13,694 nt of DNA from Agrobacterium fabrum (GCA_003241215.1 QFOL01000082.1:1-13694), one strand, 5' to 3'. Positions 1-6,562 are shown, counted from the first letter of the stretch. The notes: a model not told the origin generated them from the sequence alone. Program-made: numbers and translations.

Positions 1-60
1 CAGGTGGCGGCAACCAGATTGCTGGAACGCGAAGGCGTCTGGCAGAAATCCTCCACCTGA
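1..60 (+). CDS. rnc: Ribonuclease III, C-terminal end (partial)
   Basis: Only the last 19 codons and a TGA stop are present. They read QVAATRLLEREGVWQKSST, which fits the final helix of the double-stranded RNA binding domain of RNase III, the enzyme that cuts structured rRNA precursors and other duplex RNA. The call rests mainly on context: rnc lies directly upstream of era in rhizobia and many other bacteria, on the same strand. The 91 bases between this stop and the preferred era start hold no clear terminator, so co-transcription with era is likely. The fragment is too short to prove the family from sequence alone. Confidence 0.75.
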   Translation, partial: QVAATRLLEREGVWQKSST

Positions 61-151
61 ACTGAGCGCCCGGCAAGCCGGCTGCTGAAAATCGAGCGCA
101 TGGCGGACCCTTTGGCCGCATGTTGAATACCTCTGACCTTGAATGGATATC

Positions 152-1093
152 ATGACCGATCACGAAAACCCCGCCATTGAAGGAGAAGACAATGCCCTTC
201 CGACCCGCTCCGGCTTCGTCGCCCTCATCGGCCCGACCAATGCCGGCAAGTCGACGCTGGTGAACCGGCTGGTGGGCGCCAAGGTCTCGATCGTCAGCCA
301 CAAGGTGCAGACGACGCGCGCCGTGATGCGCGGCATCGTCATTCACGACAATGCCCAGATCGTTTTCATGGATACGCCCGGCATCTTCAAGCCGCGCCGC
401 CGGCTGGACCGCGCCATGGTCACCTCCGCCTGGGGCGGCGCGAAGGATGCCGATCTCATCCTGCTGCTGATCGACAGCGAACGCGGCCTGAAGGGCGATG
501 CGGAAACCATCCTCGAAGGTCTGAAGGATGTTCCCCAGAAGAAAATCCTCTGCCTCAACAAGATCGATCAGGTGAAGCGCGAAGACCTTCTGAAGCTCGC
601 CGCCGCCGCCAATGAAACGGTCGCTTTCGACCGCACCTTCATGATCTCGGCGACCAACGGTTCGGGCTGCGAGGACCTGATGAACTATCTGGCCGCCGAA
701 CTGCCGGAAGGCCCGTGGTATTATCCGGAAGACCAGATTTCCGACCTGCCGATGCGCCAGCTCGCCGCCGAAATCACCCGCGAAAAACTGTTTCTGCGCC
801 TGCATCAGGAGCTTCCCTACGCCTCGCACGTCGAGACCGAAAAGTGGGAAGAACGCAAGGACGGCTCCGTGCGCATCGAGCAGGTGATCTATGTCGAGCG
901 CGACAGCCAGAAGAAGATCGCGCTCGGCAAGAATGGCGATGCGATCAAGGCCATTTCCACCGCCTCGCGCAAGGAACTGTCGGAAATCCTCGAACAGCCC
1001 GTTCATCTCTTCCTGTTCGTCAAGGTGCGCGAGAACTGGGGCGACGACCCCGAGCGCTTCCGTGAAATGGGACTGGAGTTCCCGCGGGGGTAA
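152..1093 (+). CDS. era: GTPase Era
   Basis: Era is an essential GTPase that binds the 3' end of 16S rRNA and helps mature the 30S subunit at the cytoplasmic side of the membrane. Counting from the ATG at 143, the GTPase motifs are all present: G1 GPTNAGKS (30-37), G2 QTTRA (56-60), G3 DTPG (77-80), G4 NKID (139-142) and G5 SAT (169-171). The C-terminal KH domain follows, with its GKNGDAIKAI loop at 262-271. Length of about 313 residues is normal for the family. Two in-frame ATGs compete, at 143 and 152. I prefer 152 because the TGGA at 144-147 is a usable, though weak, ribosome binding site, and nothing similar precedes 143. The gene follows rnc and is followed by a 120-bp inverted repeat starting 13 bases after the stop, which may act as its mRNA 3' end. 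Confidence 0.97.
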   Translation: MTDHENPAIEGEDNALPTRSGFVALIGPTNAGKSTLVNRLVGAKVSIVSHKVQTTRAVMRGIVIHDNAQIVFMDTPGIFKPRRRLDRAMVTSAWGGAKDADLILLLIDSERGLKGDAETILEGLKDVPQKKILCLNKIDQVKREDLLKLAAAANETVAFDRTFMISATNGSGCEDLMNYLAAELPEGPWYYPEDQISDLPMRQLAAEITREKLFLRLHQELPYASHVETEKWEERKDGSVRIEQVIYVERDSQKKIALGKNGDAIKAISTASRKELSEILEQPVHLFLFVKVRENWGDDPERFREMGLEFPRG

Positions 1094-1106
1094 TTGCCGG
1101 GCATCC

Positions 1107-1226
1107 TCCCTCATCCCTGTGCCTGTCACAGGGATCCAGCCAGCCCAAGTCCTTGGGCTGGAAAGACTCTCTCGCCGCGCAGACGCGAGTCGGCTGGATT
1201 CCTGTGACGAGCACAGGAATGAGGGA
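1107..1226. repeat. 120-bp intergenic palindromic repeat element (long form)
   Basis: Two 35-base arms, 1107-1141 and 1192-1226, are inverted copies with four mismatches. Each arm also folds on itself: a perfect 9-bp stem ATCCCTGTG/CACAGGGAT (1113-1121/1127-1135) on the left, and ATTCCTGTG/CACAGGAAT (1198-1206/1212-1220) on the right. Between the arms lie CAGCCCAA-GTCC-TTGGGCTG (1141-1160) and a 5-bp stem CTCGC/GCGAG (1171-1175/1185-1189). It resembles the rhizobial intergenic mosaic elements but I cannot assign a named class. No target-site duplication is visible. Short open frames crossing it are not genes. It may end or stabilise the era transcript. A reduced relative lies at 5607-5638. 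Confidence 0.85.
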
Positions 1227-1282
1227 GAGTGGGGAAACGGAACGACGCACAAAGCACGAACTGAATATCTTCACCCCCATCG

Positions 1283-1307
1283 GGAACCGAATAGGTTCGG
1301 GCGGGTT
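1283..1307 (+). promoter_or_regulatory. Possible EcfG (general stress sigma factor) promoter
   Basis: GGAAC at 1283-1287, then 16 bases, then GGTT at 1304-1307. The alphaproteobacterial EcfG/RpoE2 consensus is GGAAC, 16-17 bases, CGTT, so one of nine positions differs. The -10 element ends 44 bases before the Crp/Fnr start codon, a plausible distance. Motifs this short occur by chance, so this is a candidate only. Confidence 0.4.
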
Positions 1308-1319
1308 GTTCCAAAACAA
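1306..1319. promoter_or_regulatory. FNR-box-like dyad, possible autoregulatory site
   Basis: TTGTT-CCAA-AACAA is a perfect 5-bp inverted repeat with the 4-base spacer of the FNR/FixK box (TTGAT-N4-ATCAA), changed symmetrically at one position per half. It overlaps the possible EcfG -10 element and ends 32 bases before the ATG of the Crp/Fnr gene. Negative autoregulation is an inference from this position. Confidence 0.4.
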
Positions 1320-1351
1320 TTGGGCGCAACCTTTTTCGATGACGGATATTC

Positions 1352-2104
1352 ATGTCGCCAAAAAAACCGAACGGAATTTCCACCACCCCGTGCCAACAAT
1401 GTCCCCTGCGCGACCTGCCGCATTTCCGGGATTTTTCCTCCCCCGAACTCGATTTTGTCTCGCGTTTCAAGACGGGCGAACTTGCTGTGGAAAGCGGCTC
1501 GGTCATTTTGATGGAAGGCTCGCACAGCGCCCATCTTTACACCGTTTTGCAGGGCTGGGCTTTCCGTTACAAAACGCTGGAGGACGGCAGGCGGCAGATA
1601 CTCAACTATGTCATGCCGGGCGATCTCGTCGGTCTTCAGGGCACGGTGATGGGGGAAATGCAGCATTCGGTGGAGGCGCTGTCGCCGGTGACGCTCTGCG
1701 TCTTCGAGCGGTCCCGCCTCAACAACCTCTTCACCGATCACCCGACACTTGCCTATGACCTCACCTGGATTGCGGCGAGCGAGGAACGCATGCTGGACAG
1801 CCATCTCCTCAGCATCGGTCGGCGCACCGCGCTGGAGCGTGCCGCCTATCTGATCGCGTTTCTTTATCGCAAGGCGAAAGCGGTCAATCTCATCCCCGGC
1901 GAAACACCGATCCCGGTCACCCAGCAGCATGTGGCCGATACGCTCGGCCTGTCCATCGTTCACACCAACAAGACCTTGAGAAAGCTCGTCGATCGCGGCC
2001 TCATCCGCTGGACGGACAAGGGCTGTCTGGTGCTTGACGATGCCGGGCTGAGCAACGTGGCGGGCTGGGAAAGCGATGAAAAACGGCAGAGACCATTCAT
2101 CTGA
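1352..2104 (+). CDS. Crp/Fnr-family transcriptional regulator with incomplete Fe-S cysteine set
   Basis: A 250-residue DNA-binding regulator. Residues about 25-145 form the cyclic-nucleotide-binding-like beta barrel (LQGWAFRYKTLEDGRRQI near 66-83, then MPGDLVGLQG). A long dimer helix follows, and a winged helix-turn-helix occupies about 187-220. The N-terminus has CxxC (C14, C17), and C116 sits where E. coli FNR has C122. The position matching FNR C29 is a proline, so only three of the four cluster ligands are present. In the recognition helix FNR has E-xx-SR; here V203, N206 and K207 occupy those places, so the DNA site should differ. The start has a weak CGGA site five bases upstream. A candidate stress promoter and FNR-like dyad precede it. 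Signal sensed is unknown: oxygen or redox is possible but unproven. Confidence 0.9.
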   Translation: MSPKKPNGISTTPCQQCPLRDLPHFRDFSSPELDFVSRFKTGELAVESGSVILMEGSHSAHLYTVLQGWAFRYKTLEDGRRQILNYVMPGDLVGLQGTVMGEMQHSVEALSPVTLCVFERSRLNNLFTDHPTLAYDLTWIAASEERMLDSHLLSIGRRTALERAAYLIAFLYRKAKAVNLIPGETPIPVTQQHVADTLGLSIVHTNKTLRKLVDRGLIRWTDKGCLVLDDAGLSNVAGWESDEKRQRPFI

Positions 2105-2137
2105 TCTTCCTTGTACATGTCTTTTTTAAATGACGGT

Positions 2138-2226
2138 GGAGCCGTAATTTGCGACTCCTGTCGTGATATCTCACGGGAGAATCATGTCGGAGACCGCAGC
2201 TTCGAGCCTTGCGGTCCTATTTTTTT
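2138..2226 (+). promoter_or_regulatory. Candidate attenuator leader before the response regulator gene
   Basis: Several pairings here exclude one another. Hairpin A pairs CTCC 2155-2158 plus CGTGA 2162-2166 with TCACG 2171-2175 plus GGAG 2176-2179. Alternatively TGCG-A-CTCC (2150-2158) can pair with GGAG-AC-CGCA (2189-2198), which takes up the 5' arm of the terminator at 2192-2216. A smaller alternative pairs GGAG 2138-2141 with CTCC 2155-2158. This is the logic of a terminator/antiterminator switch, but the helices are short and no folding energy was computed. The ligand or trigger, if any, is unknown. Confidence 0.35.
2192..2226 (+). terminator. Rho-independent terminator
   Basis: A perfect 7-bp stem GACCGCA (2192-2198) / TGCGGTC (2210-2216) with an 11-base loop is followed by CTA and seven T residues (2220-2226). 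It lies 87 bases after the Crp/Fnr stop and 16 bases before the response regulator ATG, with that gene's ribosome binding site right after the T run. It therefore either ends the Crp/Fnr transcript or gates the next gene. Confidence 0.7.
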
Positions 2227-2242
2227 GGGAAGAAGAAAACAT

Positions 2243-2620
2243 ATGGTGCCGCAGCGGGTTATCATCGTTGAGGATGAATATCTGGTGGCGCTCGATGTCG
2301 AAGCGGTTCTCCAGTCCATGGGAGTGGGAACCGTCGTCATCGCCACCACGCTTGCGCAGGCGCGGCAGGCCGTCGAAGAGGACGGCGCCGATTGCGTGCT
2401 TCTCGATGTCAGCCTTACCGACGGCAAGAGCTACGATTTCGCGCGCGGGCTGCGTGATGCGGCCATTCCCTTCGGTTTCGTCAGCGGTTATGGCGACACG
2501 ACGGGTTTTCCGGAAGATCTCATGCACGCGCCGTTGCTCGGCAAGCCCTTCGGAGAAAACGAAATTGTCGATTTCGTCCTCAACCTCGTCGGCACGGTCG
2601 ATGGCGCGGTAAAAGAATAA
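2243..2620 (+). CDS. Single-domain response regulator (receiver only), FATGUY-like
   Basis: A 125-residue stand-alone receiver domain without an output domain, so it probably acts by protein contact or as a phosphate relay or sink. Acidic pocket E10, D11, E12; phosphoacceptor D55 in VLLDVSL; S81 in place of the usual Thr/Ser switch; K101 in KPF. The segment FVSGYGD (79-85) resembles the FATGY signature of alphaproteobacterial single-domain regulators linked to HWE kinases and the general stress response, with A and T replaced by V and S. The ATG at 2243 has a good GGAAGAAG site at 2228-2235. The frame stays open upstream to a TTG at 2111, but that extension would translate the terminator hairpin and matches nothing in a receiver, so I reject it. 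No histidine kinase is nearby. Confidence 0.92.
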   Translation: MVPQRVIIVEDEYLVALDVEAVLQSMGVGTVVIATTLAQARQAVEEDGADCVLLDVSLTDGKSYDFARGLRDAAIPFGFVSGYGDTTGFPEDLMHAPLLGKPFGENEIVDFVLNLVGTVDGAVKE

Positions 2621-2676
2621 CGTTTCGCCGTCAGATCGGGTATGATTGGCCCTGAATCGAAATTCGGACGCGTTTC

Positions 2677-3456
2677 ATGCAGTGGCAGGAAGAGGCAATC
2701 ATTCTCGGCGTCAAACGCCATGGCGAGACGAGTGTCATCGCCGAGGTGATGACGCCTTCGCGTGGCCGCCATCTGGGGCTGGTGCGCTCCGGCCGATCCC
2801 GCAGCATGCAGCCGGTGCTTCAGGCGGGAAACCGGGTGGATGTCATCTGGCGGGCGCGGCTTCACGATCATCTGGGTGAATTCCGCATCGAGCCGCTGCA
2901 ATTGCGCGCCGCGCAGCTGATGGAAACGGCGACCGCCGTTTATGGCGTACAGGCCATGGGCGCGTTGCTCAGGCTTCTGCCGGAGCGCGATCCGCACCCG
3001 CATCTCTATCAGGCGCTGGATATCATTCTCGACAATCTGCATGACCCGGTCGATGCCGGGGAATTGTTCGTGCGCTTCGAATTGGCGGTGCTGAACGAAC
3101 TCGGTTTCGGCCTCGACCTTACCGAATGTGCGGCGACGGGGCTGCGCACCGATCTCATTTATGTATCGCCGAAAACGGGCAGGGCGGTTTGCCGCACGGC
3201 GGGTGCGCCCTATGCGGAACGGATGCTTTCGCTTCCTGCCTTTCTCGGAGAGGGCCAGTCCAGGGCCGCCGATCCTGACAGCCTTGCGGCGGCTTTCCGC
3301 CTCACCGCTCATTTCCTCAACCGGCATGTCTACGATCCGCGTGGCCTCAATGAAAACGCCGCCCGCGACGGTTTCGTGCAGGCGGCGCTGAAGGCGCTGG
3401 AAGGCCGGGCGATTGAGGGCAGGGCAATGCCGCCCGCGCTCGATAAGGCTGTCTGA
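2677..3456 (+). CDS. recO: DNA repair protein RecO
   Basis: RecO anneals single strands and, with RecR, loads RecA onto SSB-coated DNA in the RecFOR recombinational repair pathway. The 259-residue protein begins [17 protein letters not shown], the typical rhizobial N-terminus, with an OB fold over about the first 80 residues (including the [14 protein letters not shown] stretch near 29-42). The helical C-terminal part carries [20 protein letters not shown] (134-153). Only C151 and C172 remain of the cysteines that form a zinc site in some homologues. The start has no strong Shine-Dalgarno sequence and lies 56 bases after the response regulator stop, so it may be co-transcribed. Its TGA stop directly abuts the stop codon of the convergent MFS gene. 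Confidence 0.96.
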   Translation: MQWQEEAIILGVKRHGETSVIAEVMTPSRGRHLGLVRSGRSRSMQPVLQAGNRVDVIWRARLHDHLGEFRIEPLQLRAAQLMETATAVYGVQAMGALLRLLPERDPHPHLYQALDIILDNLHDPVDAGELFVRFELAVLNELGFGLDLTECAATGLRTDLIYVSPKTGRAVCRTAGAPYAERMLSLPAFLGEGQSRAADPDSLAAAFRLTAHFLNRHVYDPRGLNENAARDGFVQAALKALEGRAIEGRAMPPALDKAV

Positions 3457-4671
3457 CTAGGCCATTGCGGGCCGCGGGGCCGGCCGCTCCTGAATGGGCC
3501 AATGCACGATGGCCGCAAAGATCCCCATGCCGACGCCCAGCCACCAGACGAGATCATAGGAGCCCAGCCTGTCGTAAAGGAAGCCGCCGAGCCAGACGCC
3601 GAGGAACGAACCGATCTGGTGCGACAGGAACACGACGCCGCCAAGCATGCCGAGATGGCGTGTGCCGAACATGATCGCCACCAGCGCGTTGGTGGGCGGC
3701 ACGGTGGAAAGCCAGAGGATGCCCATGACGGCCGCAAAGAGGATGACCGAGAGCGGCGATTGCGGCAGGAGCAGGAAGGCCGTAACGGCGACCGAGCGGG
3801 CGATATAGATATAGGCCAGCATATAGGGTTTCGAATAACGCTGGGCGATGACGCCGGCGGCAAGCGACCCGATGATGTTGAAGAAGCCGATCAGCGCCAT
3901 GGCAATAACCGCATAACGCGGTTCGATGCCGATATCGCCGAGATAGGCCGGAAAATGCGCGGTGATGAAGGCCACCTGAAAACCGCAGACGAAAAAGCCT
4001 GTCGTCAACAGAAGATAGCTCTTGTGGCCGAGCGCTTCCCTCAGCGCTTCGCCCGCCGTCTGCTGGAACTGCGTCTGCGACTGGTTGCCGGAAGAGGAGT
4101 TGCCGCGCATCGGAAAGGCGAGCAGCGGCACCAGCATCATCATGACGGCAAGCCAGACGAGGCTGTCCGACCAGCCATAGGCGGAAATCAGGCCCTGGCT
4201 GATCGGCGCGAACAGGAACATGCCGGCCGAGCCCGCCGCGGTGCCGATGCCGAAGGCGAGCGAGCGCTGCTGTGGCGTGACATGGCGTGCAAAGGCCGAA
4301 AGGATGACGCTGAAGGAGCCGGCGGCAATGCCAAGCCCGACCAGCACGCCGCCGCCGAAATGCAGCCAGAAGGGCGAGGTGCCGAAGGACATGCAGATGA
4401 GGCCGGCCGCATAAAGCAGGCCGGAAAGCACGAGCACGCGGCCCGTGCCGTATTTATCGGCGATGGCGCCGAAGAAGGGCTGGCCGAGCCCCCAGAAGAG
4501 GTTCTGCAGGGCCATGGCGAGACCGAAGGTGGAACGGTCCCAGCCGGTATCGGCGAGCATAGGCAGCTGGAAAAAGCCCATGGCCGACCGGGGACCGAAG
4601 GTCATGACCGCGATCAGCGACCCGGCGGCGATAATCAGCCAGGGCATGGTTTGGCGTGTGGTTTGCGACAT
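3457..4671 (-). CDS. Major facilitator superfamily transporter
   Basis: A 404-residue inner-membrane protein with about 12 hydrophobic segments in two halves and a hydrophilic, Ser/Gln-rich central loop near 188-218. The MFS motif A appears in the loop after the second segment as GAIADKYGTGRVL (68-80). The overall look (RSAMGFFQLPML, GWDRSTFGLAMALQNLFWG) recalls the oxalate/formate and monocarboxylate group of MFS proteins; the substrate cannot be read from sequence. The frame continues upstream for 15 codons, but the ATG at 4671 is preceded by GGGGG at a proper distance, so I start there. That binding site is part of a nested palindrome (4672-4753). The gene is divergent from the methyltransferase and convergent with recO with no base between the stops. 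Confidence 0.9.
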   Translation of the reverse strand: MSQTTRQTMPWLIIAAGSLIAVMTFGPRSAMGFFQLPMLADTGWDRSTFGLAMALQNLFWGLGQPFFGAIADKYGTGRVLVLSGLLYAAGLICMSFGTSPFWLHFGGGVLVGLGIAAGSFSVILSAFARHVTPQQRSLAFGIGTAAGSAGMFLFAPISQGLISAYGWSDSLVWLAVMMMLVPLLAFPMRGNSSSGNQSQTQFQQTAGEALREALGHKSYLLLTTGFFVCGFQVAFITAHFPAYLGDIGIEPRYAVIAMALIGFFNIIGSLAAGVIAQRYSKPYMLAYIYIARSVAVTAFLLLPQSPLSVILFAAVMGILWLSTVPPTNALVAIMFGTRHLGMLGGVVFLSHQIGSFLGVWLGGFLYDRLGSYDLVWWLGVGMGIFAAIVHWPIQERPAPRPAMA

Positions 4672-4753
4672 GAATATTCCCCCATCGCGGCGGCGCGCCT
4701 TGAGGAAAAGGCGCATGGCTTGCCGCGGATTCCGCTTTGATGGGGTGAATATT
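4672..4753 (-). promoter_or_regulatory. Nested imperfect palindrome over the MFS ribosome binding site
   Basis: Three nested stems: outer GAATATTCCCCCATC (4672-4686) with GATGGGGTGAATATT (4739-4753), complementary over the arm apart from a one-base bulge; middle CGCGGC/GCCGCG (4686-4691/4722-4727); inner GCGCCTT/AAGGCGC (4695-4701/4708-4714) with a 6-base loop. In a minus-strand transcript the GGGGG binding site of the MFS gene would be paired. A TAATAT on the minus strand (4754-4749) could instead be a -10 box, in which case the outer 5' arm would be mostly untranscribed and the repeat would act as DNA. Confidence 0.5.
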
Positions 4754-4850
4754 AGCTTTTGTCAGCCGCTCCCACTAGCGACTTTTCTTGACGGCCATTA
4801 TTCATGCGATTGATGGAATGGCCCACATGCGCGCCACCGGAGAGACGACG

Positions 4851-5585
4851 ATGAAACAGAATATCTATGACGATCCCGGGTTTTTCGAGCGTTACAGCGC
4901 CATGCCGCGCTCTTTGGAAGGCTTGCGTCAGGCCGGCGAGTGGCATGAATTGCGCGCCATGCTGCCGGACCTGAAAGGGACGGAGTTTCTCGATCTCGGC
5001 TGTGGTTTCGGCTGGCATTGCCGTTATGCGGCGGAACAGGGGGCGGCCCATGTCGTCGGTGTCGATCTGTCGGAGAACATGCTGCGCCGCGCCGCCGAGA
5101 TAAATGGTGGGCCAGGCATCGAATACCGTCGCGCCGCTATCGAAGACATCGATTTTCCGCAGGAAAGTTTCGATGTAGTGCTGAGTTCTCTCGCCCTGCA
5201 TTACGTCCGCGATCTCGACATGGCATTCGAAAAGATTTTCGCCGTGCTGAAATCCGGCGGCGATTTCATCTTTTCCATCGAACATCCCGTTTTCACGGCG
5301 CTGGAAAAACAGGACTGGTTCTACGGCGAGGATGGTGAAATCCTGCACTGGCCGCTCGATAACTATCAAAGCGAGGGCGTGCGCCATTCCAACTGGATGG
5401 CGGACGATGTGGTCAAATATCACCGCACGGTGTCAGGCATTCTCAACGGTCTCCTGGCCGCCGGATTCGTTTTGAGGCGGCTGGCGGAACCGAGGCCAGA
5501 TCCCGCTTTGATGGCCGAGCGGCCGGAACTCAGGCACGAAGATCGCCGTCCGATTTTCCTGATCGTCAGTGCGCACAGGCCGTGA
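4851..5585 (+). CDS. Class I SAM-dependent methyltransferase
   Basis: A 244-residue soluble protein with the Rossmann-type methyltransferase fold. Motif I is FLDLGCGFG (46-54), the acidic residue at the end of strand beta-2 is D72 in VGVDLSENML, and FDVVLSSLALHYV (107-119) is motif IV. This is the Methyltransf_11 type that acts on small molecules, similar in layout to UbiE/COQ5-like enzymes; the methyl acceptor is unknown. The ATG at 4851 has a strong GGAGAG site (4839-4844) six bases upstream; the frame runs back to a TTG at 4788, but TTGACG there looks more like a -35 box. It is divergent from the MFS gene, so a shared regulatory region is possible. A short hairpin repeat follows the stop. 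Confidence 0.88.
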   Translation: MKQNIYDDPGFFERYSAMPRSLEGLRQAGEWHELRAMLPDLKGTEFLDLGCGFGWHCRYAAEQGAAHVVGVDLSENMLRRAAEINGGPGIEYRRAAIEDIDFPQESFDVVLSSLALHYVRDLDMAFEKIFAVLKSGGDFIFSIEHPVFTALEKQDWFYGEDGEILHWPLDNYQSEGVRHSNWMADDVVKYHRTVSGILNGLLAAGFVLRRLAEPRPDPALMAERPELRHEDRRPIFLIVSAHRP

Positions 5586-5606
5586 CGGGATGACGCTGCA
5601 TCCTTT

Positions 5607-5638
5607 CCTCATCCCTGTCACAAGCACGGGAATGAGGG
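5607..5638. repeat. Short palindromic repeat, single-unit form of the 1107-1226 element
   Basis: CCTCAT (5607-5612) pairs with ATGAGG (5632-5637), and after one mismatch CCTGT pairs with ACGGG (5614-5618/5626-5630, one G-T wobble) around a 7-base loop. The sequence matches one hairpin unit of the 120-bp element, ending in the same AATGAGGGAGAG. It lies between convergent genes and could serve as a bidirectional transcript end, though there is no T run. Nothing else is seen in 5586-5708. Confidence 0.75.
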
Positions 5639-5708
5639 AGAGAGAGTGCGCAAGCCTATGAAAACATTGCACCGTGGCTATGGATTCGGTTTGACCTGAA
5701 CCAGCAGC

Positions 5709-6551
5709 TTACCGTCGCTTGATCGCCCAGCCTTCCGGCCTCTCCTCGATCACCCTTGCCACATCGCCAACCGACAGCCTGCCTTCGCCACGCGGCGTCA
5801 CGTTCCAGCCGAACAGCGGGCCGGGCACGCGACGGTCTCCGGACATGCGGATGCGGCCCATGGCTTTCATGGGGGAGGGCACATCGCGGGAGCCGGTCGT
5901 CTGATCCTGCGTGGTCATGATGCAGCGGGCGCAGGGTTTGACCAGATCGAAGCGAATGCCACCGATCTCGATGGCCGCCCAGCGGTCCTCGGCCCATGGC
6001 TCGTCCGTATCGAGCACGATGTTGGGCCGGAACCGCTCCATGCCGACCGCGTCCTCGCCATTGGCGCGCATATTGTCGTTCAGCGCGGCCAGCGAGGCGG
6101 TGGTGGTGACGAGTATCTGGTAACCGTCGGCAAAGGTGACGGGCGTTTCATTGCCGGTCCATTCGAGGCTTGCAATGCGTTTCGAGTCGTCGTCGAAGAA
6201 CACCAGCTTCACCTCGCGCCCCAGCCATGCCGAAAGCGTATCGTTGGTCTCGGCATCGGCGACATTGGCGCTGACTATCGATTTCCACACCGCCACATCC
6301 ATGCGCTGCCCGGAAGGTCTTGCGAGAACCTCGCCATCCGCTTCCCGCAAAAGCGCCATGCCGCCATCCTCGTGCCGGGCCAGAACCGTGGCGATGGCCG
6401 GCAATTCGCGCTGGGTGATGAAATGGCCGGTCGGGTCGGTCAGCATGGCGCGGCGGTCGCCCGGCAGGCCTTCGGCCGAAACGATGCTTTCGGAGAGGGG
6501 AATGCCGCGCGCGCTTTTCAGCGGATAGATGTTGAGTTCGGTCACACGCAT
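5709..6551 (-). CDS. MOSC domain protein (YcbX/mARC-like molybdenum-cofactor protein)
   Basis: A 280-residue protein with an N-terminal MOSC_N barrel starting MRVTELNIYPLKSARGIPL and a C-terminal MOSC domain. The family binds molybdenum cofactor and reduces N-hydroxylated compounds (E. coli YcbX, eukaryotic mARC). The key segment is KPCARCIMTTQDQTTG (C207 and C210), where C207 or C210 corresponds to the molybdenum-binding cysteine; MERFRPNIVLD (171-181) is another family hallmark. Unlike E. coli YcbX there is no C-terminal 2Fe-2S ferredoxin domain, so a separate electron donor would be needed. The ATG at 6551 has GAGGAG seven bases upstream, overlapping the stop of the HD gene; an upstream TTG at 6566 is not needed. 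It is the last gene of the DUF2339-HD-MOSC cluster. Confidence 0.9.
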   Translation of the reverse strand: MRVTELNIYPLKSARGIPLSESIVSAEGLPGDRRAMLTDPTGHFITQRELPAIATVLARHEDGGMALLREADGEVLARPSGQRMDVAVWKSIVSANVADAETNDTLSAWLGREVKLVFFDDDSKRIASLEWTGNETPVTFADGYQILVTTTASLAALNDNMRANGEDAVGMERFRPNIVLDTDEPWAEDRWAAIEIGGIRFDLVKPCARCIMTTQDQTTGSRDVPSPMKAMGRIRMSGDRRVPGPLFGWNVTPRGEGRLSVGDVARVIEERPEGWAIKRR

Positions 6552-6562
6552 CTCGGGTCTCC

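Noticed and set aside
1107..1226. Miniature transposon with 35-base terminal inverted repeats
   Set aside because: No target-site duplication is visible, and each arm is itself a hairpin, which fits an intergenic palindromic element better.
1020..1319. Short open frames on both strands across the 1107-1226 repeat (and similar ones at 5433-5672, 9989-10234 and 13102-13398)
   Set aside because: They translate the palindromic repeats, giving the same peptide phrases in unrelated places; not genes.
2162..2175. CGTGA-TATC-TCACG read as a Crp-type operator
   Set aside because: Crp/Fnr sites have GTGA-N6-TCAC or TTGA-N6-TCAA spacing; here the spacer is four bases. It is better explained as an RNA hairpin.
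2111..2242. N-terminal extension of the response regulator from TTG at 2111
   Set aside because: It would translate through the terminator hairpin, adds no receiver motif, and the ATG at 2243 has a strong binding site.
3502..4740. Plus-strand open frame of 412 codons opposite the MFS gene
   Set aside because: Low-complexity charged antisense translation of a membrane protein; the MFS reading explains the sequence fully.
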